Assembly (NCBI GenBank): GCA_005882315.1
Contig: VBAR01000001.1
Location: forward strand, 1,995,736 to 2,059,735
Direction of reading: 5' to 3'
DNA from: Bacteroidota bacterium
Lineage (GTDB): Bacteria > Bacteroidota > Bacteroidia > Chitinophagales > Chitinophagaceae
Length of the DNA: 64,000 bases
This document shows positions 1-9,124 of the stretch, one piece after another. Each line of letters begins with the position of its first letter. Within the stretch, counting starts at the first letter, position 1. The notes under the pieces are model-generated. The model was not told the origin of the DNA and ran no database searches. It saw nothing but the letters and a program-made list of their open reading frames with translations. The position numbers and the translations under genes were made by a program.

Positions 1-3000
1 CCACCAGTTCAGTACTTACATCAGAAAAATTATTGACGAAGTTCAACGGGTTCTGTATTTCATGTGCAATACCCGCAGTCAATTCACCCAACGATGCCAT
101 TTTTTCTGATTGCACCAGTTGTGCCTGTGTCTGTTTCAAATTGGTCAGCGTATTTTCTATTTGTTCTTTTGCCGCTTCTAATTTGTTGAAATCTTCATAG
201 CGGGCATAAGCAGTAGAAAATGCATCGGCTACTGCTTGAATTAATTTTATTTCCTCATTACTTAATTGAGACGTGTTACCTACATATAACATTCCTTGTA
301 AGAAAGGAAGGAAATGCAGGTAGAATCCGCCATGTGGTATTGTTTTGAGATAGTTCTCTGCTGATTCAAGTGCACCTTGTTGTGCAAGTATTTCAGCAAA
401 CTGGTGAAACTCGCTTTCATCCCAATGATCGGTATAATTTTTTTTATCCTGCCAGTTCTTTAATACAAGCCTGATATTTCCTGGCGTATCATATGGTAAA
501 TGAAATGCACCGATCGCTTTTCCATCCGGCGTTGAAAGAAAAGTATGAATTAGCTTTTGTTCTTCATCCATGATAAAAACGCCGCATCGGATAAATGGAA
601 CACCAACTATTGTCAATTCATCCCATATTAAAGGGGTGATCCGTTGCAGGTCATTAACTGTACGCATAGATGCAATGTCTGCACGGATACGGTCAAGCGA
701 TGCCTGTTTGACCGCTTCTCTTGCATTCGTTTCAGATTTTTGCAATTCCATATAGCGGCGGTAAGTAAGCGATATAACGGAAGTAAACCTCCGGAATATT
801 TTTATTTCTTCTTCGGTCAAGCCTTTTTCGGTCCACGCAAATACTAATCCTTCTTTAAAATAAAAATAACTGCCATACTGCGCTTCATGATCCGGATGAT
901 CCGGGATCCGCACTTGCGGGTTCATAGCTTCATAGTAAGGTTTGATCTCAGCTCCTTTCAATACAGGATAATATTCCTGCTGCAGTTTCCAGTGCTCAAA
1001 AATAGTATCCAGTACAGGATGCCCTGAAAGGTTTAGTTTTCCTATTATTTCATAGGAGTCTCCCTGCTTTGATGCAGTAGTGGCAGACAGGGCAGAGGTT
1101 CGTTCTGTTTCATCCACTACACCCACACCACAGCGAAGTGGGGTGATGCTAAGTGTTTTCAGTTCTTTAAAAAATACATTTACAGTTTCAGAAAGATCCT
1201 GCGAATTGTGCATAGACATGGCCTTGGCCCTTACTCTTTCCAGTGAAGCTTCGATGGTTGCTTCCCTTGCCTGTGCTTCAGCTTTTTTCAGATCCTGGTA
1301 CCTGCGAAATGTAAGTGAGAAAACAGAAGTAAACTTTTTCATTACCTGTTGAGCTTCTTCCGAATGAGGTTGTAAAGAATTGGTCCATACGGCCCCCTCA
1401 CCAAAGAAATATACCTGGAAATGAACATCAGGAAATTGCGGAAGATTATGTGGCAAATAATTTTGTGTTCTACTCAAAATTTTGACATAGTTCTCTTTGT
1501 CTTTACCATTAAGAAAATAATACAAAAATTCTTTTTTATCCTCCCACTCTTTATACATAAGTTGCCAAAAGGGGTGGTCTTCAATATTGAATGTGCCCAC
1601 AGCCTTTACTGTTTTTCCATGCCCGTCTGGCAAGCGGGCTTCGGTCAAATTATTTACTGACCAAACTTCCTGGGTCCGATTTGTTTTGATAATTGTAATA
1701 CCACCACGAAAATTTTCAATACCTAATTTTTCTAGTTCGGTAAACATTGTTGCAGTAGCTACGCTTACATCATCACTACTATGCATGGCCATTGTTCTTG
1801 CACGAACTCTTTCCAAGCCGGCTTCTATTTGTGCTTCTCTTGCATTGGCTTCAGCTTTTTGAAGATCAAGATAGCGGCGGAAGGTTAATGAGAATACCGC
1901 CGTGAATCTTTTCAGCACTTTACGTTTTTCATCATTATGGGGTAACAGTGAAAAAGTAAATACAGCACCCTGTTCAAAAAAAGATGCATAGAAAACATGA
2001 TCAGGAAATTCCTGGTTCTGTATATACGATGAATTATAATTAGGCGAGTTGGTTAATACTTTATAATAAGATTTTAAATCATCACCTTTCAATGCATAAG
2101 TGAAACTCTCTTCTTTATTCTTCCATGCATCAAACAAACCAACCCACAATGGATGATCAGTAAAATTAATGCTGCCCATTCCTTTCATCTCTTTTCCTTC
2201 GCTGGTAGCAGTAGCTGCCCATACATCTGCAGTCATATCCGGGTGAATAATAGTAATACCGCATCGCAGGGTTTCAACACCCAGTAAAGAAATTTCATTA
2301 AATACAACTGCAGTAGCTGAACCAACATCTTCACTTGACTGCATAGCCATTGCACTGTAACGAACCCTTTCCAGTCCTGCTTCTATCTGCGCCTCTCTTG
2401 CCTGTGCTTCTACTTTTTGAAGATCAAGAAAACGGGTATAGGCTTGTTCAAAAACTTTGGAAAATCGTCTTAGAATATCAATTTGATTTTCCGAAAGTTG
2501 ATTGCCTGTAATACTGTTTATGATAATTGCGGAGTTCTTCTCTATCGCAACTGAATGTGCATAGGTTTCACTTTCCAGGAGGAGTTTTTTTAATTCCCCT
2601 GGAATATGTTTAAGATCTGAATGCTCAAAGGCGTAGTTGAACCAGGTATTCTTTTCATCAAAAGAATAAACCTTGGCAAAAAAGTCATGCCCTTTTTGCC
2701 TGGCATCCCAGAATTCAGTTAGTATAGGTAGATCCGTATAAGGAATGAAGGATCTGACAGGATGTGGAAGGGCCGGGTCTGCTGACCATTGAAAAAAATC
2801 TTTTGTGCCCTCGGAAAATATTGCTAAGTGGGCTGCTGCACCCTGGTCAATGATATAACCTAGCTCCAGCAAATTATTCAATACAACGGTAACAACTTCT
2901 CCCAGCTCCCCACTGGAATGCATAGCTAAAGATCGTGAACGAACTCTTTCTAATGCCGCTTCTATCTTTCCTTCCCTTGCCTGGGCTTCTGCTCTTTGCA

Positions 3001-6000
3001 GATCGAGGAAACGGGTATAGGTTTGTTGGAATACTTTTCCAAAACGCATAAGCGTTTTATTCTCTTCATCCGAAAAAGGAATACCCGAAAAATTTTCAAT
3101 GTACAGGCCAACATTTTCTAACAATACAGTCGAAGCTGCAAGCCCAGCACAACTAAAATAAAATTCCTTTGCTTGCTCAGGCAAACCGGGGACATACTCA
3201 AAAAGCTTTTGATAAAACCTGTTTTTTTCTTCAAAACTCAGGTTGGTGGCAAAGAAATTCTCTCCTTTTTCTTTTGCTTCATTAAAACGATTGTAATACA
3301 GAGAATCAAAATAAGGAATGATTACCCGGGAGGGAGCACCATGATGGTCAGCTATCCAAATATAATAATCATCCCTTGTCTTATAATCCATAACAAACCC
3401 TGTATGTTCAACATGGATATTTAAGTGAACGAACTGATCATATACAACCTGGATCACTTCTTTTAGCTCTTCACTTTTTTGCATACCCATGGAGCGGCTT
3501 CTTACTTTTTCCAATGCGGCTTCTATTTGTGATTCTCTTGCCTGTGCTTCTGCCTGTTTTAAATCATTAAAGCGAGTATAGGTTTGCTCAAAAACAGCGG
3601 CAAATCTTTTTAGCAAGTCAAACGTTTCATCGGATATGTCTTTATCGGAAGAAAAGGACAGCCATCCTTTTGAAAAGAAAATGATATTGACGATCCACAG
3701 GTCTTCAGGAAAATTTACTTTTGTTTCAAAAAAACTATTACGGTGTTCATTATACTCTTTCAATTCCTGTCCTGCAAACTCCAATTTCAGCGATTTACGG
3801 TTTGCTTTCCATGCAGCAACTGCTTTAGCCATCACATATGGATCATCGATCGGAACATTTAGTGTATGTGGCAAATGGTGACCCTGAACTGTTGTAGATA
3901 ATTCAACAAATCCGGCCTCCTCATTAACGATTCCGATAGAATTTTGTACAGTGGTCTCACCCAATTCTTTCACTTGCTGAAAAAGTAAAAAAGATGTTTC
4001 CGGAAGTTCATCACTTCTTTGCATGGCCATCGTTCTGGCACGAACTCTTTCTAATGCAAGTTGAATTTGTGATTCTCTTGCCTGTGCTTCTGATTTTTGC
4101 AGATCAAGAAATCTTGTATAGGTCTGTTCAAAAACTTTTGCAAAGCGTTTAAGAATATTTGCTTTTTCTTCTGAAAGAGGTTCAGGTCCTATAGCCTGTA
4201 ATGCACCATAACTGATGAATGCTGTTGACAACGTAACTGAAGCTAATCCAATCATTACATTTTTTGCATCTTCCGGTACGTTTCTGAATTCAGTCTGGGT
4301 AAAAAAGAGTTCATCAAAACTTTGTTTCATCTTGCCGGTATATTCATATACCACATATTTGTCACCTTGTTTCCAGGGTTTCAACAGCATATCCTGGTAA
4401 GGATGATCAAGATATGGCACCGTATAACTTTCCGGGAATATTTCCTGCGAAAAACCTGACACCCAATACCGGGCAGTGTCGGATTCTTTATCAATAATTA
4501 TAATGTTGCAGGCTTTCGAATCAAAACTCAACTGTTGCAGTTGTTCATAAATCACAAGAACAGCTTCACGAAGTTCATCACTTCTTTGCATAGCCATTGT
4601 TCTGGCACGAACTCTCTCAAGAGCCAATTCTATTTGTGATTCTCTTGTTTGTGCTTCAGCTTTCTGAAGATCAAGAAATCTTGTATAGGTCTGTTCAAAT
4701 ACAGCTGCAAACCGTTTGAATACATCATGAAATTCAGGACATGGCTCCAATGTAATAAACAGCAAATTGCCTTGTGAAAAATTAGCCACATGATGTATTT
4801 GTGTTTCGGGCATATCAAAACCCACACTTAGTGCATATTCGAAAAAAGCTTTAAACGCTGGAATAGTTTTAAGATATTCATAATGCTCCTGCATTCTTTC
4901 GTCACGCAGTTCTAAAACAAAAAACTGTTCGCCATTTTGTTTTGACCTAACATAACGAATGAAATTAGCATCTTCAGTCAGCGGGATATTTGGAACCCCG
5001 TTAATAATACTACCGTCCTGAGTACTCATCCAGGAAGTAAATTCTTTTTCATTTTCTTCCCAGATATTATAGCCACAGCTATAAGCAGGTGCCCCTAATG
5101 ATTTTACTTGTTGAAATAATAATGCAGCTGCTTCTTTCAGTTCATCACTATGCTGCATAGCCATTGTTCTTGCACGAACCCTTTCCAGCGCCAATTGGAT
5201 CTGTGATTCTCTTGCCTGTGCTTCTGCTTTTTGAAGATCGAGAAAACGGATATAGGCCTGATCAAATACTTTTCCTAAACGTTTTATGATTTCTTTTTCC
5301 TGTTCAGTATATTTTTTTTCTGAATAGCTAACTAAAAAAGTTGCCGAGTTTTTTGATACCGGTCCTGTAAATCCCCATCCTTCAAATTCACGAATTGCGT
5401 TTTTAAGTTCATCTGGCATATATTTCCAATCAGAATATGCAAATAGATGTTCCCAATGAGAGTTTTTATCTTCAAAGGACCATGTTTCATCAATAAAACC
5501 TCCTGATCTATTCCTGGCTTCATGTATTGCTCTTACTATAGGATGTTCGAAGTATGGAATAAATGCGGAGGTAGCAGTAAACAAATCTGGATTGGCAGCC
5601 CATGCAGTATAATCGTTGGAACCTTCTTTAAAAGTCAGGATGCAAGCTGAATCCATCTTTACATTTAGTTCCCTTAATTTCTCAAACGCAAGACTGACTA
5701 CATTATTAAGCTCATCACTTTTATGCATGGCTAAAGACCTGCTCCTGATTTTTTCCAAAGCAGTTTCAATCCTTGCTTCTCTTGCCTGTGCTTCTGCCTG
5801 TTTCAAATCATTGAAACGTGTGTAGGTAAGATCAAAAACTTTTCCAAAGCGGCTAAGTATATCAAGATTTGCATCTGATAATGGAATATCTCCAACAGTT
5901 TGTAATCCACCGAAATTGCTGAATGAAAAAGAAACAACATATTTTTCCATAGCCCTTGATGCCGCCTGCGCTGCTTCAGGAGTTCTCTTAAATTCTGTTT

Positions 6001-9000
6001 CACTGAATAAATAATCATCATAGATCCGTTTTTCATCCCCTTCAAGTGTATACACTGACTTTGTATTCCTTTCTTTCCAACCTTTCATCATCTCATGGTG
6101 AAAAGGATAATCTTCAAACAACATGTGATAAGATTCCGGCGGCTTATTTATATCCGGGTTTGCGGCCCAAACGGTATTGGACATTGAACTCTCATCAATG
6201 ATATTAATGATACACCATGTTAGTGCAAAATCAAGTTTGGTTAATTCTTTAAAAACAGTATCAACTAATTCAGATAGCTCATCAGATTTTTGCATCGCCA
6301 TTGCTCTTGCTCTTACTCTTTCCAATCCTAATTCTATCTGTGCTTCTCTTGCCTGCGCTTCTGCTTTTTGCAGATCATTAAAACGGGTATAAGTGAGATC
6401 AAAAACTTTCGCAAAGCGAAGCAGGATATCGAAATGCTCATCACTCAATGGTTCAAGTGATGCGAGAGTCAGGTTACCAAAGTTGTTAAAGGATGCATTT
6501 AAATAAACAAGATCCGGCGCCTTCATCCCATCTATAACAAAGTCCGGTAAGTTTTTTAGCTCTGTTTCACTAAACAAAAACTCATCCCACTCTTGTTTTA
6601 TTTTCCCTTGCAGGGCATAAGAGTATTTTAGTTTTCTTTCATGCCAGGCTTTGAAATAAGCAACCATTGGCGGATGTTCATGTCGCTTAATAAAAAAGCC
6701 TGCCGGGTTATTAGGATCTTCTGAGTTGGCCATCCACCAGCGGGAATTACTTTCCTGGCCATCATAAATCATGATGACGCAACGGGTGAGGACCAAATCC
6801 AGTTTTGTTAACTCAGTAAATACTGTTCCAATCAATTCTTTTAATTCATCGGAGTTTTGCATCGCCATTGCTCTTGCACGAACTCTTTCCAATCCTAATT
6901 CTATTTGTGCTTCTCTTGCCTGTGCTTCTGCATTTTTTAAATCTAAGAAACGGGTATAGGTAAGATCAAATACACCTGCAAATCTTTCTAGCAACTGAAC
7001 TATTTCCGGCGACTTAGGTTCAGGTGAAGAAATAGAAACCTGTCCTTTGGAAAAAAAAGCAGCAGTTATAACACGACGGCCATGTGTATCCGCACTGCGA
7101 ACAGTAACACCAGTATTAGCATTCCGGTATTTTATCCAACCTTCGAGTTTTTTACCTGTAAGATCAACTACAATTGATTTTTTTTGTTGCTTCCATGCTG
7201 TAAATACAGGTTTCAGTAAAGTAGGTTCTTCAATACTTAAATTAAAAGGACGGTTTACCTGTTCACCACCGCCTGCCCAGCTTGTAACATGAAATTCCAT
7301 CAGCCCGGCTGCTTCATTATAAATACCAAACGTAATTTGAAGAAGATCTTCCTCACCCAGTTTTTTAAATTCCTGGAAAAGAACAGCAGCAGTTTCAGAT
7401 AATTCATCACTTCGTTGCATAGCCATTGTTCTTGCACGAACTCTTTCCAATGCTAATTCTATCTGTACTTCCCTTGCCTGTACTTCTGCTTTTTGCAGAT
7501 CAAGGAAACGGGTGTATGCCTGGCCAAAAGCATTTGCAAACCTTCTTAAGATCGCATGCTGTTCATCAGTGAAATTTTTTATATCAAACTTGCCAATAGA
7601 AAGCCAGGTATCTTTTAATGATATATTAGAAGTGGTATAACCGGCTTTTGCATATTGAATAACTCTATATTCCTCCGGTACATCCTTAAAAATCGTTTTG
7701 GTAAAAAGATGATCCAGCCAGGTGTCCTTGGTTTGTTTATCCAGGGTCACTACAGTAAAATCTTTCCCGCCATTTGTAAATTCATTAATGCTTGCAGCCG
7801 AAGTAGTAAATACAGGATGATCAAAATACGGGATAAACACCCTTGCAGCAATTGGTGAAGCCCCCGGTATCACCGCAAAATTCCAAATATCGATTCCTTC
7901 AGAAATAGCAAATCCATTGGCGCCGAAATTGACCCAGTCAATATCAAAACCAAGATGAATGAATTGCTCACCTATTACATTAATTATATCGACAAACTCC
8001 GATGGTTTTTGCATCGCCATCGTTTTTGCACGAACTCTTTCCAATCCTAATTCTATTTGAGCTTCTCTTGCCTGTGCTTCGGCATTTGCAATATCAATGT
8101 ATCGTTGATAGGAGAGATTGAAAACATTTCTGAACCTTTCGAGGATTTTGATTTGTTCATTGGATGCAGGTTTAAAAGTTGAAATACTTAGCCCGCCCAT
8201 TCCGATCGAATAAGAATAATAGTAAACCTCTTTAGCTTTATTCAGTTTCGGATCAGGTACATGACCAACTTCTTCCCTATATTTTCTCCATGCTTTTATC
8301 TCTTTTTCATTAATGACAACTTCAGCAAAAGCATCATTGGCTTTTTTTAATTGATCTACCCAGCTCTGTACTTTTGGATCACTTTTATAATCTACTTCTA
8401 CAACACCGGTAACACCATAATCAGAATAATAATAGCTCGTCAGCGTTTCTTTTTCATCACTAATGATAATGATCTCTGTATTGCGCAGCTCGGTAAATCC
8501 AAGTGATTTCAATTCTGTAAATATTGTTTCACCGACCCCGGCTAAGTCTTCCGGTTTGTGCATTGACATTGCAACAGCTCTTACTCTTTCGAGTGCCGTT
8601 TCAATTTCCAGTTCATGGTTTTTATTTTCTAATTCTACTGTACGTCGTTTTACTGCGTCACGGAGTTGGATATTTTCAGTTCTTATTTGTTCCAGACCAT
8701 AAGATTCACCTTCCTTTGCTTTTGAATCCGGCATCGAAACATGCTGATGAATAAACTTCCAATCCTCTTTCTTCTTTTTAAGCAATGATGATAACCTGAA
8801 CCTGGAATAGAAATTCCATTCTGATCCAATAAGAATATACCCATCGCATAATTCGGTGATAAGAATTAGATCGTCGGCTGTTTCAATTTTTATGTTCCTG
8901 TTCCTGAATTCAGCTTTTCCTCTCAATTGCTCTGATGTTGCTTCTAAGAATTTTATTGAATCTTTTTTATTTAACAACGGCTCGGCTTCAGTAGATCCGA

Positions 9001-9121
9001 TAAATTTGAAATCTGCATCAAGCAAAGAAGCATACGTTTCCAGGTCGCCATTGATATAACTTTCCCAGAAAGCTTCATATATCTTCCTTATTTCTGCTTC
9101 CAATTGTTTCGTCAGTTTCAT
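1..9121 (-). CDS. Giant soluble sensor histidine kinase, NTF2-like head plus 15 GAF-like modules (3' end outside window)
   Basis: The frame is open from ATG at 9121 to the window edge, giving at least 3040 codons without a stop. Residues 1-130 resemble a SnoaL/NTF2-like domain and match the head of the upstream gene. A charged coiled coil (near residues 135-180) leads into 15 tandem modules of about 180-198 residues, each opening with an LERVRAR-MAM type helix and closing with an RFA-VF-QTYTRFLDLQKAEAQ type helix. The last module is the most divergent. After QAQLVQSEKMASLGELTAG comes the DHp helix, with predicted phospho-acceptor His3020 (codon at 64-62) in HEIQNP. The ATPase domain must lie beyond position 1. 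No signal peptide or membrane segment is visible, so it is probably cytosolic. Its start is 3 nt after the stop of the upstream giant kinase. Kinase identity is firm. The GAF assignment rests on size and pattern only. Confidence 0.93.
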   Translation of the reverse strand, partial: MKLTKQLEAEIRKIYEAFWESYINGDLETYASLLDADFKFIGSTEAEPLLNKKDSIKFLEATSEQLRGKAEFRNRNIKIETADDLILITELCDGYILIGSEWNFYSRFRLSSLLKKKKEDWKFIHQHVSMPDSKAKEGESYGLEQIRTENIQLRDAVKRRTVELENKNHELEIETALERVRAVAMSMHKPEDLAGVGETIFTELKSLGFTELRNTEIIIISDEKETLTSYYYSDYGVTGVVEVDYKSDPKVQSWVDQLKKANDAFAEVVINEKEIKAWRKYREEVGHVPDPKLNKAKEVYYYSYSIGMGGLSISTFKPASNEQIKILERFRNVFNLSYQRYIDIANAEAQAREAQIELGLERVRAKTMAMQKPSEFVDIINVIGEQFIHLGFDIDWVNFGANGFAISEGIDIWNFAVIPGASPIAARVFIPYFDHPVFTTSAASINEFTNGGKDFTVVTLDKQTKDTWLDHLFTKTIFKDVPEEYRVIQYAKAGYTTSNISLKDTWLSIGKFDIKNFTDEQHAILRRFANAFGQAYTRFLDLQKAEVQAREVQIELALERVRARTMAMQRSDELSETAAVLFQEFKKLGEEDLLQITFGIYNEAAGLMEFHVTSWAGGGEQVNRPFNLSIEEPTLLKPVFTAWKQQKKSIVVDLTGKKLEGWIKYRNANTGVTVRSADTHGRRVITAAFFSKGQVSISSPEPKSPEIVQLLERFAGVFDLTYTRFLDLKNAEAQAREAQIELGLERVRARAMAMQNSDELKELIGTVFTELTKLDLVLTRCVIMIYDGQESNSRWWMANSEDPNNPAGFFIKRHEHPPMVAYFKAWHERKLKYSYALQGKIKQEWDEFLFSETELKNLPDFVIDGMKAPDLVYLNASFNNFGNLTLASLEPLSDEHFDILLRFAKVFDLTYTRFNDLQKAEAQAREAQIELGLERVRARAMAMQKSDELSELVDTVFKELTKLDFALTWCIINIIDESSMSNTVWAANPDINKPPESYHMLFEDYPFHHEMMKGWKERNTKSVYTLEGDEKRIYDDYLFSETEFKRTPEAAQAASRAMEKYVVSFSFSNFGGLQTVGDIPLSDANLDILSRFGKVFDLTYTRFNDLKQAEAQAREARIETALEKIRSRSLAMHKSDELNNVVSLAFEKLRELNVKMDSACILTFKEGSNDYTAWAANPDLFTATSAFIPYFEHPIVRAIHEARNRSGGFIDETWSFEDKNSHWEHLFAYSDWKYMPDELKNAIREFEGWGFTGPVSKNSATFLVSYSEKKYTEQEKEIIKRLGKVFDQAYIRFLDLQKAEAQARESQIQLALERVRARTMAMQHSDELKEAAALLFQQVKSLGAPAYSCGYNIWEENEKEFTSWMSTQDGSIINGVPNIPLTEDANFIRYVRSKQNGEQFFVLELRDERMQEHYEYLKTIPAFKAFFEYALSVGFDMPETQIHHVANFSQGNLLFITLEPCPEFHDVFKRFAAVFEQTYTRFLDLQKAEAQTRESQIELALERVRARTMAMQRSDELREAVLVIYEQLQQLSFDSKACNIIIIDKESDTARYWVSGFSQEIFPESYTVPYLDHPYQDMLLKPWKQGDKYVVYEYTGKMKQSFDELFFTQTEFRNVPEDAKNVMIGLASVTLSTAFISYGALQAIGPEPLSEEKANILKRFAKVFEQTYTRFLDLQKSEAQARESQIQLALERVRARTMAMQRSDELPETSFLLFQQVKELGETTVQNSIGIVNEEAGFVELSTTVQGHHLPHTLNVPIDDPYVMAKAVAAWKANRKSLKLEFAGQELKEYNEHRNSFFETKVNFPEDLWIVNIIFFSKGWLSFSSDKDISDETFDLLKRFAAVFEQTYTRFNDLKQAEAQARESQIEAALEKVRSRSMGMQKSEELKEVIQVVYDQFVHLNIHVEHTGFVMDYKTRDDYYIWIADHHGAPSRVIIPYFDSLYYNRFNEAKEKGENFFATNLSFEEKNRFYQKLFEYVPGLPEQAKEFYFSCAGLAASTVLLENVGLYIENFSGIPFSDEENKTLMRFGKVFQQTYTRFLDLQRAEAQAREGKIEAALERVRSRSLAMHSSGELGEVVTVVLNNLLELGYIIDQGAAAHLAIFSEGTKDFFQWSADPALPHPVRSFIPYTDLPILTEFWDARQKGHDFFAKVYSFDEKNTWFNYAFEHSDLKHIPGELKKLLLESETYAHSVAIEKNSAIIINSITGNQLSENQIDILRRFSKVFEQAYTRFLDLQKVEAQAREAQIEAGLERVRYSAMAMQSSEDVGSATAVVFNEISLLGVETLRCGITIIHPDMTADVWAATATSEGKEMKGMGSINFTDHPLWVGLFDAWKNKEESFTYALKGDDLKSYYKVLTNSPNYNSSYIQNQEFPDHVFYASFFEQGAVFTFSLLPHNDEKRKVLKRFTAVFSLTFRRYLDLQKAEANAREAQIEAGLERVRARTMAMHSSDDVSVATATMFTELEKLGIENFRGGITIIKTNRTQEVWSVNNLTEARLPDGHGKTVKAVGTFNIEDHPFWQLMYKEWEDKKEFLYYFLNGKDKENYVKILSRTQNYLPHNLPQFPDVHFQVYFFGEGAVWTNSLQPHSEEAQQVMKKFTSVFSLTFRRYQDLKKAEAQAREATIEASLERVRAKAMSMHNSQDLSETVNVFFKELKTLSITPLRCGVGVVDETERTSALSATTASKQGDSYEIIGKLNLSGHPVLDTIFEHWKLQQEYYPVLKGAEIKPYYEAMNPQVRIPDHPDHEAQYGSYFYFKEGLVFAWTEKGLTEEEIKIFRRFTSVISLTYRRYMELQKSETNAREAVKQASLDRIRADIASMRTVNDLQRITPLIWDELTIVGVPFIRCGVFIMDEEQKLIHTFLSTPDGKAIGAFHLPYDTPGNIRLVLKNWQDKKNYTDHWDESEFHQFAEILAQQGALESAENYLKTIPHGGFYLHFLPFLQGMLYVGNTSQLSNEEIKLIQAVADAFSTAYARYEDFNKLEAAKEQIENTLTNLKQTQAQLVQSEKMASLGELTAGIAHEIQNPLNFVNNFSDVSTELV
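190..8615 (-). repeat. Fifteen tandem GAF-like sensory modules within the giant kinase
   Basis: The recurring start motif (LERVRA followed by MAM/MSM and a S-EL or similar) lies near nucleotides 8565, 8015, 7420, 6863, 6295, 5728, 5158, 4592, 4025, 3485, 2925, 2345, 1787, 1215 and 666, a period of 540-595 nt. Linkers between modules are strongly conserved (EAQAREAQIE), while the cores differ. Modules fall into recognisable subclasses, some shared with the neighbouring giant kinase. The period and the linker helices fit GAF-type domains joined by signalling helices. This is inference, not a profile match. Confidence 0.85.
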
Positions 9122-9124
9122 TTC

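Noticed and set aside
570-9059. Many short plus-strand frames opposite the giant kinase, several with the same SICASLACASAF-like string
   Set aside because: They are antisense reflections of the repeated EAQAREAQIE linker on the minus strand. Their similarity to each other is explained by the module repeats.
1-9121. A broken or degraded gene, since no complete coding frame ends within this 9-kb stretch
   Set aside because: The minus frame from 9121 stays open to the window edge, and the phospho-acceptor His codon near position 64 is in the same frame. The gene is simply cut by the window.
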